Shown: positions 8,616 through 17,238 of the stretch, piece after piece
How positions within the stretch are numbered: the stretch's first letter is position 1
Layout: each line of letters opens with the position of its first letter
NCBI GenBank assembly: GCA_021827705.1
Contig: JAKAUQ010000033.1
Coordinates: 1-51,123 of the forward strand
Length of the DNA: 51,123 bases
Reading direction: 5' to 3'
From: Actinomycetes bacterium
GTDB lineage: Bacteria > Actinomycetota > Acidimicrobiia > Acidimicrobiales > RAAP-2
Notes under the pieces: model-generated
Seen by the model: only the letters and a program-made list of their open reading frames with translations
The model's database searches: none
Told to the model about the DNA's origin: nothing
Position numbers and translations under genes: made by a program

Positions 8616-9431
8616 TCAGGCCGGAGCGCGGGGCGCCGCTGGGATCTCGCCCAGGCGGGCGGCGATGGTCTGGCTGGCCGTCCCCAGGAGCACGCCGTCT
8701 TCGGACCACAGGAACGCGGTGCCCTGCCCGAACCCGCCCACCAGGGCGTGCATGCGGATGTCGCAGAGGACCCACTCGGAGGGCACCAGGCGCGCCACCC
8801 GGATGGTGTTGTCCAGGCTCCGGCCCCGCGTGCGCCGGCCCATCGGCTCGGACGCGCCGCCCGAAACGAAGTCGCCGAGGATTGCGAGGGTCGCCGCCGA
8901 GGGCTCGAGGTGTCCCGGGATACGAGCCCACAGGGCGGTGTCGGGCGGACCGGGGGTGCCGTCGAGTTGGTCGAAGCGGCGCCCGCGGGCCAGACGGGTC
9001 TCCACGTGCGAGAAGATCGACCGGTCGTAGAGCGGCGGGAAGACGCGCGGGGGGCAGGCCGCCGGCACGGCGACCGCGGGGGCCGTGGCCCACGGCGGCG
9101 CCGTGAGCTCGCCGGTCCCCAAGGCGGCGCTCACGGAGAGGATCTCGCGATCCGCGACCCAGGCGCTGGCGCGCGCCTGGGTCACATGGCCGCCCGCGAC
9201 CAGCACGTCAGTGGTGATGACGACCTCGCTGTCGCGGGGCGCGTAGGCCAGGTACTGGGCCGTTGCCCACACGGCCGGCCGCCCGGTGACGGCCTCCAGG
9301 GAGGCCACGCCGGCCGCCAGGCCGCAGCCGCCGAAGAGGAATCGGCCCGGCGTGGCCAGGGCCTCGGTGACCTCGAGCGCGAAGCGCCGCTCGTCCAGCC
9401 GGCGCAGGCCCAGGAAGGTTGCGGCGTCCAC
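8616..9431 (-). CDS. TesB-like acyl-CoA thioesterase domain protein
   Basis: At about 271 residues this fits a double-hotdog acyl-CoA thioesterase of the TesB/4HBT_3 type. It has a first hotdog with GGCGLAAGVASLEAVTGRPA and a second with RSLDNTIRVARL and GFGQGTAFLWSEDGVLLGTASQ, the latter close to the conserved SLDH/SLDN segment of TesB. The substrate is unknown. A GTG start at 9431 is preferred over the longer open frame to 9572, because homology begins there and a TAGCCT hexamer sits eight bases upstream. Confidence 0.8.
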   Translation of the reverse strand: MDAATFLGLRRLDERRFALEVTEALATPGRFLFGGCGLAAGVASLEAVTGRPAVWATAQYLAYAPRDSEVVITTDVLVAGGHVTQARASAWVADREILSVSAALGTGELTAPPWATAPAVAVPAACPPRVFPPLYDRSIFSHVETRLARGRRFDQLDGTPGPPDTALWARIPGHLEPSAATLAILGDFVSGGASEPMGRRTRGRSLDNTIRVARLVPSEWVLCDIRMHALVGGFGQGTAFLWSEDGVLLGTASQTIAARLGEIPAAPRAPA

Positions 9432-9439
9432 GGCCGCTG

Positions 9440-9445
9440 AGGCTA
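9440..9445 (-). promoter_or_regulatory. -10 box of the thioesterase gene
   Basis: TAGCCT on the minus strand lies eight bases before the GTG at 9431, consistent with a leaderless or nearly leaderless mRNA. Confidence 0.4.
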
Positions 9446-9478
9446 TCGCGGCGGGCGGCTGAGCGGCAGACTGGAGGA

Positions 9479-10081
9479 ATGATCGACCCGCGGTTCCTCG
9501 TCCTGGCCGGGCTGCTGTCGGTCGCCGGGATTGCCGGGTACGTCCGCGACGTGCTGCGCGGATCGACGGCACCCAACCGCGTGACCTGGGCGCTGTGGGG
9601 GGTCGAGGGTCTGCTGATCTTCGTCGTCGAGGTCCAGCAGCACGTCGGCCCCGCGGCCCTCATGACCCTGGTGTTCGGGGTGATCCCGTTGGCCGTGGTC
9701 GCAGCATCGCTGCCCCACCGGCACGGGCGCTGGCAGCTGGGCCCCTTCGACCTGGTGTGCGGAGCCGCCTCGGTGGTGGGGCTGGCCACGTGGGCGCTCA
9801 TCCACGACGCGACCGCCGCGCTGGTCGTGTTCGTGGTGGCCGACCAGCTGGCGAGCCTGCCCACGGTGCGCAAGGCGTGGCTGGCCCCAAAGTCCGAGAC
9901 GGCCTGGACGTACCTCACGGGCGTGGTCAACACCGCCGTGACGATCATGGTGCTGCACCGCTGGACGACGGCTGGCGTCGCTTTCCCCGGTGCCATCTTC
10001 GTCACCGACCTGGTCATCTGGGCCCTGGTGTCCCTGGAGGTCGGGCCGCGGGTGCGCACCAGGGCGGTGGTGGCCGCGTGA
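9479..10081 (+). CDS. PQ-loop-like multi-pass membrane protein
   Basis: This 200-residue protein has six or seven hydrophobic helices. Two related segments, STAPNRVTWALWGVEG and ASLPTVRKAW, resemble the paired motifs of PQ-loop/SWEET-like proteins, but I cannot assign a substrate. The ATG at 9479 follows GGAGG very closely. Its stop overlaps the start of the DUF2252 gene (GTGA), so the two are likely co-expressed. Confidence 0.7.
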   Translation: MIDPRFLVLAGLLSVAGIAGYVRDVLRGSTAPNRVTWALWGVEGLLIFVVEVQQHVGPAALMTLVFGVIPLAVVAASLPHRHGRWQLGPFDLVCGAASVVGLATWALIHDATAALVVFVVADQLASLPTVRKAWLAPKSETAWTYLTGVVNTAVTIMVLHRWTTAGVAFPGAIFVTDLVIWALVSLEVGPRVRTRAVVAA

Positions 10082-11448
10082 GCCTCGTGCGCGTGGCTCA
10101 CGAGGCGGGCCGGGCCCGGCGCCAGGAGGTCCCGCGCTCGGCGCTGGCCGTGCTGGCTCCACGAGCCGAGGGCGTCGACCCGGTCGTGCGACTGCGTGAG
10201 GACACGGCCGAGCGCATCCCCGAGCTCACGGCCCTGCGCTTCACGCGCATGTGCGCGTCGCCACTGGCCTTCCTGCGCGGGGCGGCCCTCCTGATGGCCG
10301 ACGACCTGAGCAGCGCTCCGTCGTCGGGCCTGCGGGTGCAGTCGGCCGGGGACGCGCACGTCAAGAACTTCGGGATCTTCGCCTCGCCCGAGCGTCGCCT
10401 GGTGTTCGACGTCACGGACTTTGACGAGACCGCACCGGCACCCTTCGAGTTCGACGTGAAGCGCCTGGCCTCGTCACTCGCCGTGGTGGCCCACGACAAC
10501 GGCGCCAGTGCCGGTGCGGCCGAGGGCATGGTGCGGCGCACCGTGCGCGAGTACGTGCGGGCGATGGACCGCTTTGCCGCCTGGGGCCGCCTGGAGGTCT
10601 GGTACGCCACGCTCGATGTCGCCGACGCCTTTGGCGAGCTCGGGGGGTTCTTCACCGACGCCACCCGCCGCGACATCGCCGACCTGATCGGCCGTGTCAC
10701 GGTGGAGAGCACCCGCCAGCGCTACGCCGACCTGGTCGACCTCTCGGCCGGCGAGCCGCTGGTGCGCAGCGACCCGCCGCGCGTGACGCGGCTGGACGAC
10801 CTGGCGCCGTCGGCGCCGTGGCGACGCGAGACGGCCGAGGCGGTCCTGCGGGGCTATCGCGGCACACTGGTCAGCGACCGTCGGGTCCTGCTCGACCAGT
10901 TCGAGCTCCGGGACGTGGCCGCCCTGGTCGTCGGGGTGGGCTCGGTGGGCACCGAGGGCTACGCCGTGCTGCTCGCGGGTCGCGACGAGAGCGACCTGTT
11001 CGCCCTCCAGATCAAGGAGGCCCGTCGCTCGGTGCTGGCTCCGGCCGACGAATCCGATCCCGGGGCCCGCGTGGTAGCCGGTCAGCGCCTGATGCAGGCG
11101 ACTCCCGACGCGTTCCTGGGCTTCCAGCGCGCCAGCACGCCGCGCGGGTCACGCAGCTTCTACGTGCGCCAGCTCTACGATCGCAAGGCCAGCGTCGACG
11201 TGGAGCGCCTCAGCCCCGAGCAGCTGTCGACCTACGGCCGGGCCTGCGCGTGGGTGCTGGCGCGCGCTCACGCGCGCTCGGGCAACGCCGCGGCGATCGC
11301 GGGGTACCTGGGACGCGGTGGGCCCTTCGTCGACGCGCTGGTTGACTTCGCGGCCGCCTACCGGGACCGGACCGTGGCCGACCACGCGGCGCTGGTGGCC
11401 GCCGCGGCCGCCGGGCGCGTGCCGGTGCTGGCCCGGCCCAGCTCGTGA
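10078..11448 (+). CDS. DUF2252 family protein
   Basis: This protein of about 456 residues has the DUF2252 hallmarks: SAGDAHVKNFGIFASPE, then FDVTDFDETAPAPFEFDVKR, and later DLFALQIKEARRSVL. The GDAHxxN and DFD motifs recall the catalytic loop and metal-binding residues of aminoglycoside-phosphotransferase-like kinases, so a small-molecule kinase fold is inferred; no reaction is established for the family to my knowledge. It is translationally coupled to the membrane protein before it. tRNA-Ala follows 23 bases after the stop. Confidence 0.85.
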   Translation: MSLVRVAHEAGRARRQEVPRSALAVLAPRAEGVDPVVRLREDTAERIPELTALRFTRMCASPLAFLRGAALLMADDLSSAPSSGLRVQSAGDAHVKNFGIFASPERRLVFDVTDFDETAPAPFEFDVKRLASSLAVVAHDNGASAGAAEGMVRRTVREYVRAMDRFAAWGRLEVWYATLDVADAFGELGGFFTDATRRDIADLIGRVTVESTRQRYADLVDLSAGEPLVRSDPPRVTRLDDLAPSAPWRRETAEAVLRGYRGTLVSDRRVLLDQFELRDVAALVVGVGSVGTEGYAVLLAGRDESDLFALQIKEARRSVLAPADESDPGARVVAGQRLMQATPDAFLGFQRASTPRGSRSFYVRQLYDRKASVDVERLSPEQLSTYGRACAWVLARAHARSGNAAAIAGYLGRGGPFVDALVDFAAAYRDRTVADHAALVAAAAAGRVPVLARPSS

Positions 11449-11456
11449 CCGATTGG

Positions 11457-11462
11457 TACGCT
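11457..11462 (+). promoter_or_regulatory. -10 box of tRNA-Ala
   Basis: TACGCT ends nine bases before the mature tRNA 5' end and sits just after the DUF2252 stop. No clear -35 is seen. Confidence 0.4.
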
Positions 11463-11471
11463 GGAGGGGCC

Positions 11472-11544
11472 GGGGACGTAGCTCAGCTGGTAGAGCGCGG
11501 GCTTTGCAAGCCTGAGGTCGTGGGTTCGAGCCCCATCGTCTCCA
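11472..11544 (+). tRNA. tRNA-Ala (TGC)
   Basis: The cloverleaf has acceptor GGGGACG/CGTCTCC with one G-T pair, anticodon loop TTTGCAA with anticodon TGC, T loop TTCGAGC and discriminator A. CCA is not encoded, unlike tRNA-Ile and tRNA-Arg here. Confidence 0.95.
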
Positions 11545-11557
11545 CTGGCGGCGCGGG

Positions 11558-12301
11558 TCAGCGCGGGGCTGGCCGGCGTCGGCTGAGGACCCGGTCGAGC
11601 ATGACGAACAGCGCGCTCACCGCGTAGGCGCCCACCAGGATCACGGCCATCGTGATCAGCACCGAGCCGTAGCCGTAGCGCGCCACGTCGAAGAAGTCGT
11701 AGGGGTAGGTGTGCGTGAGGGCGCCGCGCGCCAGCGTGTAGACGAGGTAGATGACGGGCACCACGTAGACCCGCAGCGACTCGCGCCACGTGTACCACCC
11801 GCGGGGCCCCACGACCAGCCACACCACCAGGGCCAGCGACGGCGTGACGTAGTGCACCAGGACGTTGATCAGCACGTTGACCGGGCCCGTGACCACGTCG
11901 GTGGGCGCGATGAGCGTCACGTAGAGCACCCCGGTGAGCACGATCATCAGCGTCGCCGTGTTGCGCGCGCTGCGCCGCCACGCCGCGCGGACCTCCGGGT
12001 GCCAGGCCAGCGAGGTCACCACCAGGGCGATGGCGATGTTGCTCCAGTAGGTGAAGTAGCTCAGGTTGTCGGCGAGCAGCTGCAGCGAGCCGACCAGGCC
12101 GGCCCGGTAGGGGCCAAAGAGGCCGTGCTCGACGACGCCGGGGGCCGGGTGGATGAACCAGTCGTGCCCGATCCGCAGGGCCACACCCGCCCACGCCAGG
12201 AGTGCCGACGCGGCGAGCAGGCCCCGCTGGGCCGGAGAGATGCTCTCGGGCCCGTCCGGCGAGGGGCGCGGCGGCGCGGCCTCCGGGTCCAGAGAGGTCA
12301 C
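11558..12301 (-). CDS. Pr6Pr family membrane protein
   Basis: This 247-residue protein has six hydrophobic helices. The segment LSYFTYWSNIAIALVV and the later THTYPYDFFDV match the Pr6Pr (FAR-17a/AIG1-like) family of six-helix membrane proteins of unknown function. The GTG start at 12301 overlaps the stop of the upstream dehydrogenase gene by four bases, so the two form an operon. It ends 13 bases from tRNA-Ala, which runs the other way. Confidence 0.8.
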   Translation of the reverse strand: MTSLDPEAAPPRPSPDGPESISPAQRGLLAASALLAWAGVALRIGHDWFIHPAPGVVEHGLFGPYRAGLVGSLQLLADNLSYFTYWSNIAIALVVTSLAWHPEVRAAWRRSARNTATLMIVLTGVLYVTLIAPTDVVTGPVNVLINVLVHYVTPSLALVVWLVVGPRGWYTWRESLRVYVVPVIYLVYTLARGALTHTYPYDFFDVARYGYGSVLITMAVILVGAYAVSALFVMLDRVLSRRRPAPR

Positions 12302-13197
12302 CGGTGGAGGCCCGACAGGGACCGGATCGCCCGCGCCAGGGCGGCGTTGTCCTCGTCGCCGTAGCCCTGGGCGATCAGGCCGTCCTCCAAGGCGGCGGCC
12401 AGCGCCGCCACGGGCAGGCTGGCACCGGCGCCCGCGGCCAGCTCCAGGGCGATGCGCAGGTCCTTGCGGTGCAGGGCGAGCCGGAAGCCGAGCGGGTAGT
12501 CGTCATCGATCATCCGCTGAGCCCGGTGCCCCAGCACCCACGAGCCCGCGGCACCGGTGCCCAGGGCATCGACCACGGCGGAGGGATCGAGCCCCGTGCG
12601 CAGCGCCAGGACGACGCCCTCGGCGACGGCGAGGTACGTCCCGGCCAAGATGACCTGGTTCACCGCCTTGGCGCGCTGCCCCGCGCCGACCGGGCCGAGG
12701 TGCACGATGCGCGAGCCCATCGTGGCCAGCACCGGCTCGGCGGCCGCGACGGCCGTGTCGGTGCCGCCGACCAGGACGGTCAGCGTGCCGCGCGCGGCGC
12801 CCTCGGTGCCACCGGTCACCGGCGCGTCCACGAAGTCCACGCCGCGGGTGCCCAGACGCGTCGCGACGTCCTCGGCCACTGCCGGAGACGTCGTCGTGCA
12901 GTCGATGACCAGCGAGCCGGGCGCCAGGCCGTCGGCCAGGGCCCGGGGGCCGAAGAGCACGTCGAGCACGTCGGGCCCGTCGCTGACGCAGAGCACCACG
13001 ACGGCGCAGGCGGCGGCCAGCGCGGCCGGCGAGGCCGCCTCGGCGACAGCGGGAGCGTCCAGGGCCAGGGGCGTCGACGCGTCGCGGCGCCACACGGTGA
13101 GCTCGTAGCCCCCGCGGGCGAGGTTGGCGGCCATGGGCCGTCCCATGGCGCCCAGGCCGATGAAGCCGACGCGCGGGCGGCTGGCGGAGGGGGTCAC
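12298..13197 (-). CDS. mmsB: 3-hydroxyisobutyrate-dehydrogenase-like NAD(P)-dependent oxidoreductase
   Basis: This 299-residue beta-hydroxyacid dehydrogenase has an N-terminal Rossmann motif GFIGLGAMGRPMA at about 10-22, the substrate-loop DAPVTGGTEGA, and the catalytic lysine in GQRAKAVNQ. The fold and length match 3-hydroxyisobutyrate dehydrogenase, but glyoxylate or succinic-semialdehyde reductases share these motifs, so the substrate is open. The GTG start has AAGGAGAG upstream. It shares an operon with the Pr6Pr protein. Confidence 0.85.
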   Translation of the reverse strand: MTPSASRPRVGFIGLGAMGRPMAANLARGGYELTVWRRDASTPLALDAPAVAEAASPAALAAACAVVVLCVSDGPDVLDVLFGPRALADGLAPGSLVIDCTTTSPAVAEDVATRLGTRGVDFVDAPVTGGTEGAARGTLTVLVGGTDTAVAAAEPVLATMGSRIVHLGPVGAGQRAKAVNQVILAGTYLAVAEGVVLALRTGLDPSAVVDALGTGAAGSWVLGHRAQRMIDDDYPLGFRLALHRKDLRIALELAAGAGASLPVAALAAALEDGLIAQGYGDEDNAALARAIRSLSGLHR

Positions 13198-13250
13198 GGT
13201 GCTCTCCTTGGCGGGTTTCCCGCAGCGTACCGCGCGCTGTGGCGCCCTTC

Positions 13251-14165
13251 CTACGTGCGCAGCACCACGTTGAGCGGCTCGCGTCCCTCGCCGAGCCGGT
13301 CCATCTGCTCGGCGAAGAGCGCCAGGAGGCGCGGCCGCATGGCCGTGGTGTACCCGCCGACGTGGGGGGTCAGCACGGTGGCCTGGTGGTAGAGCGGGTG
13401 GCCGGCCGGCAGCGGCTCGGGATCCACGACGTCGAGGGCCAGGCGCACGTGACCCGCGGCGCTGAACTCGACCAGCGCGTCGGTGTCGGCCACCGCGCCG
13501 CGGGCCACGTTGACCAGCAGGGCGTTCGGGGGCAGGAGCGCCAGGAACGCGCGGTCGACCATCCGGGTGGTCTCGGGCGTGAGGGGGACGGCGACCACCA
13601 CGATCTCGGAGTCGGGCAGGACCGTGGGGAGGTCCGCGGTGCCGTAGACCAGGCCCGCGGCGTCCTCGCGGCGCGTGCGGCCCACGCGCCGCAGCTCGAC
13701 TTCGAAGGGGGCCAGGCGCGCGGCGATCGCTCGGCCGACCCCGCCCACCCCGATGATGGTGACTCGCCGGTCGGCGAGGCTGGGGGTGAAGGGCCGGCTC
13801 CAGCGCTCGGCGTCGGCGTCGCGCACCAGGTCGGGCAGCTGGCGCTGGGCCGCCAGGATCAGGGCGACCGCTAACTCGGCCGTGGAGGCCTCGTGCACGC
13901 CGGCAGCGTTGGCGTAGACGTGACCGGCCGGCAGGAAGTCGGCCACGTGGTCGTAGCCGATCGACTGGCTCTGGATGAGGCGAACGTCGAGGCCCGCCAG
14001 GCGGCCGAGGGGTCGGGGCGATCCCATGTAGGGCGGCACGACCATGTCAATGCGGTCGGCCGGCGGTGGTCCGGTCAGGTCCCAGACGCGCACGTCGGCC
14101 GCGGTGCGCGCGGCCAACTCGGCGCTGAGGCTCGGGTCCGGGGTCGTGACGAGAAGTGGGCTCAC
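13251..14165 (-). CDS. D-2-hydroxyacid dehydrogenase (NAD-binding)
   Basis: This 304-residue member of the SerA/D-lactate dehydrogenase family has the nucleotide motif VTIIGVGGVGRAIA, catalytic Arg in VNVARGAV, Glu in LDVVDPEPLP and His in LTPHVGGYT. It lacks an ACT domain, so it is not a full-length phosphoglycerate dehydrogenase. The GTG start at 14165 is preceded at six bases by a TAGCCT hexamer that contains the stop codon of the upstream gene, so it can be transcribed from its own leaderless promoter. Confidence 0.88.
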   Translation of the reverse strand: MSPLLVTTPDPSLSAELAARTAADVRVWDLTGPPPADRIDMVVPPYMGSPRPLGRLAGLDVRLIQSQSIGYDHVADFLPAGHVYANAAGVHEASTAELAVALILAAQRQLPDLVRDADAERWSRPFTPSLADRRVTIIGVGGVGRAIAARLAPFEVELRRVGRTRREDAAGLVYGTADLPTVLPDSEIVVVAVPLTPETTRMVDRAFLALLPPNALLVNVARGAVADTDALVEFSAAGHVRLALDVVDPEPLPAGHPLYHQATVLTPHVGGYTTAMRPRLLALFAEQMDRLGEGREPLNVVLRT

Positions 14166-14171
14166 CCAGCC

Positions 14172-14177
14172 AGGCTA
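14172..14177 (-). promoter_or_regulatory. -10 box of the D-2-hydroxyacid dehydrogenase gene
   Basis: TAGCCT lies six bases before the GTG at 14165. Its first three bases are the TAG stop of the hydrolase gene. Confidence 0.5.
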
Positions 14178-14819
14178 GGCGCGGTCCCCGGCGTGCTTGA
14201 CCGTACGCTGCTGGCGCAGGAGCCAGCGCGACAGGCTGGCCACCACCGACGGCTCCAGAGCGTGGTCACCGGGGTGGCGGTGGGTGACGGCCGTGGCTCC
14301 CGCGTCGGCGCTCAGGTACCGCCACGTCCGCTCGAGCAGGTCGTGGGGGATGACGGAGTCCTCGGTCGCCTGGGCGTGGAACACCTCGAGTCCCGCCAGG
14401 CGGTCCACGCCGGTGTCGAGCCCCGCGTCAAAGGGCATGGTCCCGTAGAGCACGGCCAGCGCGCTGACGCGCTCGGGCCGGTCGAGGGCCAGCGCCCCGG
14501 CCATGGCCGCGCCGCCCGAGAAGCCCACCACGATCACCGGGCGACTGGCCCCGATCTCGGCGTCGGCCCACTCCCAGAACCAGTCCAGGGTGGCCCGCAG
14601 CGAGGCCGCCACCGGGCGACCCGTCCCCCGGTTCTCGAACCAGGTGTAGCCGCCGGTGGGCAGGGCCACGGGGCCGCGGGGCGCGACGTAGGTGCAGCCG
14701 TTGGGCAGCACGTCGGCCAGCCCGACGATCTCCTGCTCGTTCGCGCCGCGCCCGTGCAGGAGGACCACCACGGGGGCGTCGGGATCAGCCGATCCGCGCC
14801 ACAGGGCGACCGGGCTCAC
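14175..14819 (-). CDS. Alpha/beta hydrolase, phospholipase/carboxylesterase type
   Basis: This 214-residue hydrolase has an oxyanion segment VVLLHGRGANEQE near the N-terminus, nucleophile motif GFSGGAAM, an acid residue in ATEDSVIP, and catalytic His in HPGDHAL. This matches small esterases of the Abhydrolase_2 type (YpfH-like). The GTG start at 14819 overlaps the stop of the dioxygenase gene by four bases, so the two are translationally coupled and may act on the same compound. Confidence 0.85.
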   Translation of the reverse strand: MSPVALWRGSADPDAPVVVLLHGRGANEQEIVGLADVLPNGCTYVAPRGPVALPTGGYTWFENRGTGRPVAASLRATLDWFWEWADAEIGASRPVIVVGFSGGAAMAGALALDRPERVSALAVLYGTMPFDAGLDTGVDRLAGLEVFHAQATEDSVIPHDLLERTWRYLSADAGATAVTHRHPGDHALEPSVVASLSRWLLRQQRTVKHAGDRA

Positions 14820-15601
14820 GCGGCCTCGCCCTCGACGACGTAGGCGGTCATGGACAGCGAGCCCATCGTGCAGCCCTCGACGAGGACCGACGGGGTGATC
14901 CCGCGCGCGTCGGCGATACCGGCGAGGTAGGCCAGGGGCACGAAGTGGTCGGGTGTGGGGGCGCACAGAGCGTAGTCGGCGTCGCCCTGCAGGCGCCCCA
15001 GGGTCGTCGGATCGCTGGCCAGCACCTCGCGGGTGCGCTCGTCGAAGCGCTGTGCCCAGTCGTAGCCCTGGTTGTCGGCGTGCCACGAGATGGCGCGCAG
15101 GTTGTGCACGATGTTGCCGCTCGCCACGATCATCACGTCGTCGTCGAGCAGGGGGGCCAGGCGCCGCCCGAGCTCGACGTGGAAGTCGAGTGACGCGGTG
15201 GCGTCGATGGACAGCTGGACGACCGGCACGTCGGCCTCGGGGAAGATGTGGGCCAGGACCGACCAGGTCCCGTGGTCGATGCCCCAGGACTGGTCGTCGA
15301 GGGTGACCGAGGTCGGCCGGGCGACGTCGGCCACCTGGGCGGCCACCTCGGGCGACCCGGGAGCCGGGTAGTTGAAGTCGAACAGCTGCTGGGGAAAACC
15401 GTAGAAGTCGTGGATCACGGGTGGGCGGTCCATGGAGGTCACCGCCGAGGTCCCCACGTACCAGTGAGCCGAGATCGCCACGATCGCCCGCGGCCGCGGC
15501 ACCAGCAGCCCGAAGGTCCGCCAGGCGTCGGTGAACCGGTTCTGCTCCAGGGTGTTCATCGGCGAGCCGTGCCCGATGAACACGGCGGGCTGGACAGCCA
15601 C
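14816..15601 (-). CDS. ygiD: DODA-type extradiol aromatic ring-opening dioxygenase
   Basis: This 261-residue class III extradiol dioxygenase (LigB fold, YgiD/4,5-DOPA dioxygenase group) has putative metal-binding histidines in FIGHGSPM, near HDFYGFPQ, and in SGNIVHNL, plus the SWGIDHGTWSVL and TPDHFVPLAYL motifs typical of the family. The natural substrate of bacterial members is generally unclear. The GTG start follows AAGGAGG. It heads a two-gene unit with the hydrolase and lies downstream of the cytochrome operon on the same strand. Confidence 0.88.
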   Translation of the reverse strand: MAVQPAVFIGHGSPMNTLEQNRFTDAWRTFGLLVPRPRAIVAISAHWYVGTSAVTSMDRPPVIHDFYGFPQQLFDFNYPAPGSPEVAAQVADVARPTSVTLDDQSWGIDHGTWSVLAHIFPEADVPVVQLSIDATASLDFHVELGRRLAPLLDDDVMIVASGNIVHNLRAISWHADNQGYDWAQRFDERTREVLASDPTTLGRLQGDADYALCAPTPDHFVPLAYLAGIADARGITPSVLVEGCTMGSLSMTAYVVEGEAA

Positions 15602-15676
15602 GATTCCTCCTTCGGGGCGCTCTCGACTCGCAGCGTACCGGTCAGGCCCCGGCGATGGCGCACCCGCACGGCGAGC

Positions 15677-16615
15677 TCACGACGAGCGGTAGTGCTCCCG
15701 CCAGATCAGCCGGTAGACGCGCACCTTGCGGGGGATCGACCGCAGCCCGGGGATGAAGGGCACGAAGAGCAGCAGCAGTGACGCCAGCATCATGATCGCC
15801 CACACCTGCACGTCGGCGTTGGCGCTGGTGGAGAAGGGTGGCACCTGGTACCAGAACGTGTAGAGCCACAGCCAGGCCTGGCCCGGGTAGCTGTCGGTCT
15901 CGTTCATCATGCCCCACTGGGCGCCCAGCAGGTGCTGGCGCTGGGCCAGGTGGGCGAAGTAGGTCCCGTCGGCCACGAAGAGCAGGGGCTTGGTGTAGTT
16001 GGTGGTGTAGAAGCCGTGCCCGGTGACGAGTGCCTGGTCCAGGGCCCCCGACCGCGCCATCTGGGTCAGCGAGTTGATCAGGACGCCCACGGGCCCCGCG
16101 TGGGTGGCCGGCACCACGATGTGCCCGTCGGTCCACGTCATGTGGCTGGCGGCGCGGGTGTAGCGGGCCACCCAGGTGGCCCGCTGGGCCTTCGACGCGA
16201 CGTGCCACTGGGCCAGGGCGACGCGCAGCGGATGGTCGTTGGGCACGCTGGACAGGGGCGCGATGATGAAGTCCTGGACCGGGTTGACGGGGATGGTCAC
16301 GCCGACGAGGTGGGCCAGGTGGAGCGGGCCCAGCTCCTGGCCCAGCGATGCGTGGTTGTAAGGGGCGCCGTAGCCGGCGGTGATGGTCGTGCCGTTCAGT
16401 TCACCCAGGGCCGTCGTGGCGAAGTCGATGGGGTCGGCGTTGGACCACGTGCGGATCGTCACGGCCTGCTCGTCGGGCGAGCCGAACAGCGTGGCCAGGG
16501 CCACCACGAGGATCGCCACCACCACGAAGGCGATGGTCCCCTCCTTGATGATGTCGTAGGGGGCGTAGGGGCCGTGGTACTCCGGGGCGTCGACGTCGGG
16601 GCGGAACCGCTTCAT
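15677..16615 (-). CDS. Cytochrome b6 subunit-IV-like membrane protein with a large extra domain
   Basis: This 312-residue protein starts with YDIIKEGTIAFVVVAILVV (first membrane helix), followed by ADPIDFATTALGEL. That order resembles the start of cytochrome b6f subunit IV, where ADPF...PEWY follows helix E, but no PEWY quinol-site motif is present. About 200 hydrophilic residues follow, then hydrophobic segments near the C-terminus (LWLYTFWYQVPPF and WAIMMLASLLLLFVPF). It contains no cysteine, so it binds no c-type heme or Rieske cluster. The ATG overlaps the cytochrome b stop, and the pair probably forms one complex. The subunit-IV relation is my inference from weak similarity. Confidence 0.65.
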   Translation of the reverse strand: MKRFRPDVDAPEYHGPYAPYDIIKEGTIAFVVVAILVVALATLFGSPDEQAVTIRTWSNADPIDFATTALGELNGTTITAGYGAPYNHASLGQELGPLHLAHLVGVTIPVNPVQDFIIAPLSSVPNDHPLRVALAQWHVASKAQRATWVARYTRAASHMTWTDGHIVVPATHAGPVGVLINSLTQMARSGALDQALVTGHGFYTTNYTKPLLFVADGTYFAHLAQRQHLLGAQWGMMNETDSYPGQAWLWLYTFWYQVPPFSTSANADVQVWAIMMLASLLLLFVPFIPGLRSIPRKVRVYRLIWREHYRSS

Positions 16616-17238
16616 GGCTTCTCCGGGGGTGTGTCGTCGAAGGGGGGCACGACGCCGCGCACGCGCACCAGCACCACGTGCACGGCGGTCAGGATCACGG
16701 CGACGAGCGGCAGCAGGACGATGTGCCACATCAGCATCTGGCCCAGATTCAGCACGTTGAAGATCGAGCCGGCGCCGGTGGCGTTGATGCCGTCCTTGGC
16801 CTGGGTGGAAATCCACTGGGAGTCGAAGTTGGTCTGGGACACGTAGCCGGTGAACGCGGCGGCGATCGAGGTGAGGAACGTGACCACCCCGGTCATCCAG
16901 GTCAGTGCCCGCCGACCGCGCCAGGCGGCCATGAAGAACTTGCCCCACAGGTGGATCACCATGGCGAAGAAGAAGACCTCCACGCTCCACAGGTGCAGGG
17001 AGTTGACGTAGTGGCCCACATTGGACGTGTGCCACCACTGCGGTCCGCGGATGGCCAGGACGAACCCGGTCAGGATGACCAGGGAGAGCGCCACCATGGT
17101 GGTCACGCCGAACACGTAGATCCACGAGGCGACGTAGGCCGGCTGGGTGTCGGGCAGCACCTTCTCGGGCGGGAGGTGACCGGTGACGCGGTGGCGCAGC
17201 CGCGTCGTCCACTGGCGCTCGATGTCGGCCGAGCTCAT
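16612..17238 (-). CDS. Cytochrome b N-terminal domain protein, b6-like
   Basis: This 208-residue protein contains four membrane helices and two histidine pairs for two b hemes: His82/His96 in helix B and His172/His187 in helix D. The spacing of 15 in helix D is the cytochrome b6 type; bc1-type cytochrome b has 14. Length also matches b6 (about 215), not full cytochrome b. The segment LHLWSVEVFFFAMVIHLWGK is characteristic. The ATG overlaps the preceding small gene (ATGA) and its stop overlaps the next gene (ATGA). No Rieske or cytochrome c gene is in the window. Confidence 0.88.
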   Translation of the reverse strand: MSSADIERQWTTRLRHRVTGHLPPEKVLPDTQPAYVASWIYVFGVTTMVALSLVILTGFVLAIRGPQWWHTSNVGHYVNSLHLWSVEVFFFAMVIHLWGKFFMAAWRGRRALTWMTGVVTFLTSIAAAFTGYVSQTNFDSQWISTQAKDGINATGAGSIFNVLNLGQMLMWHIVLLPLVAVILTAVHVVLVRVRGVVPPFDDTPPEKP

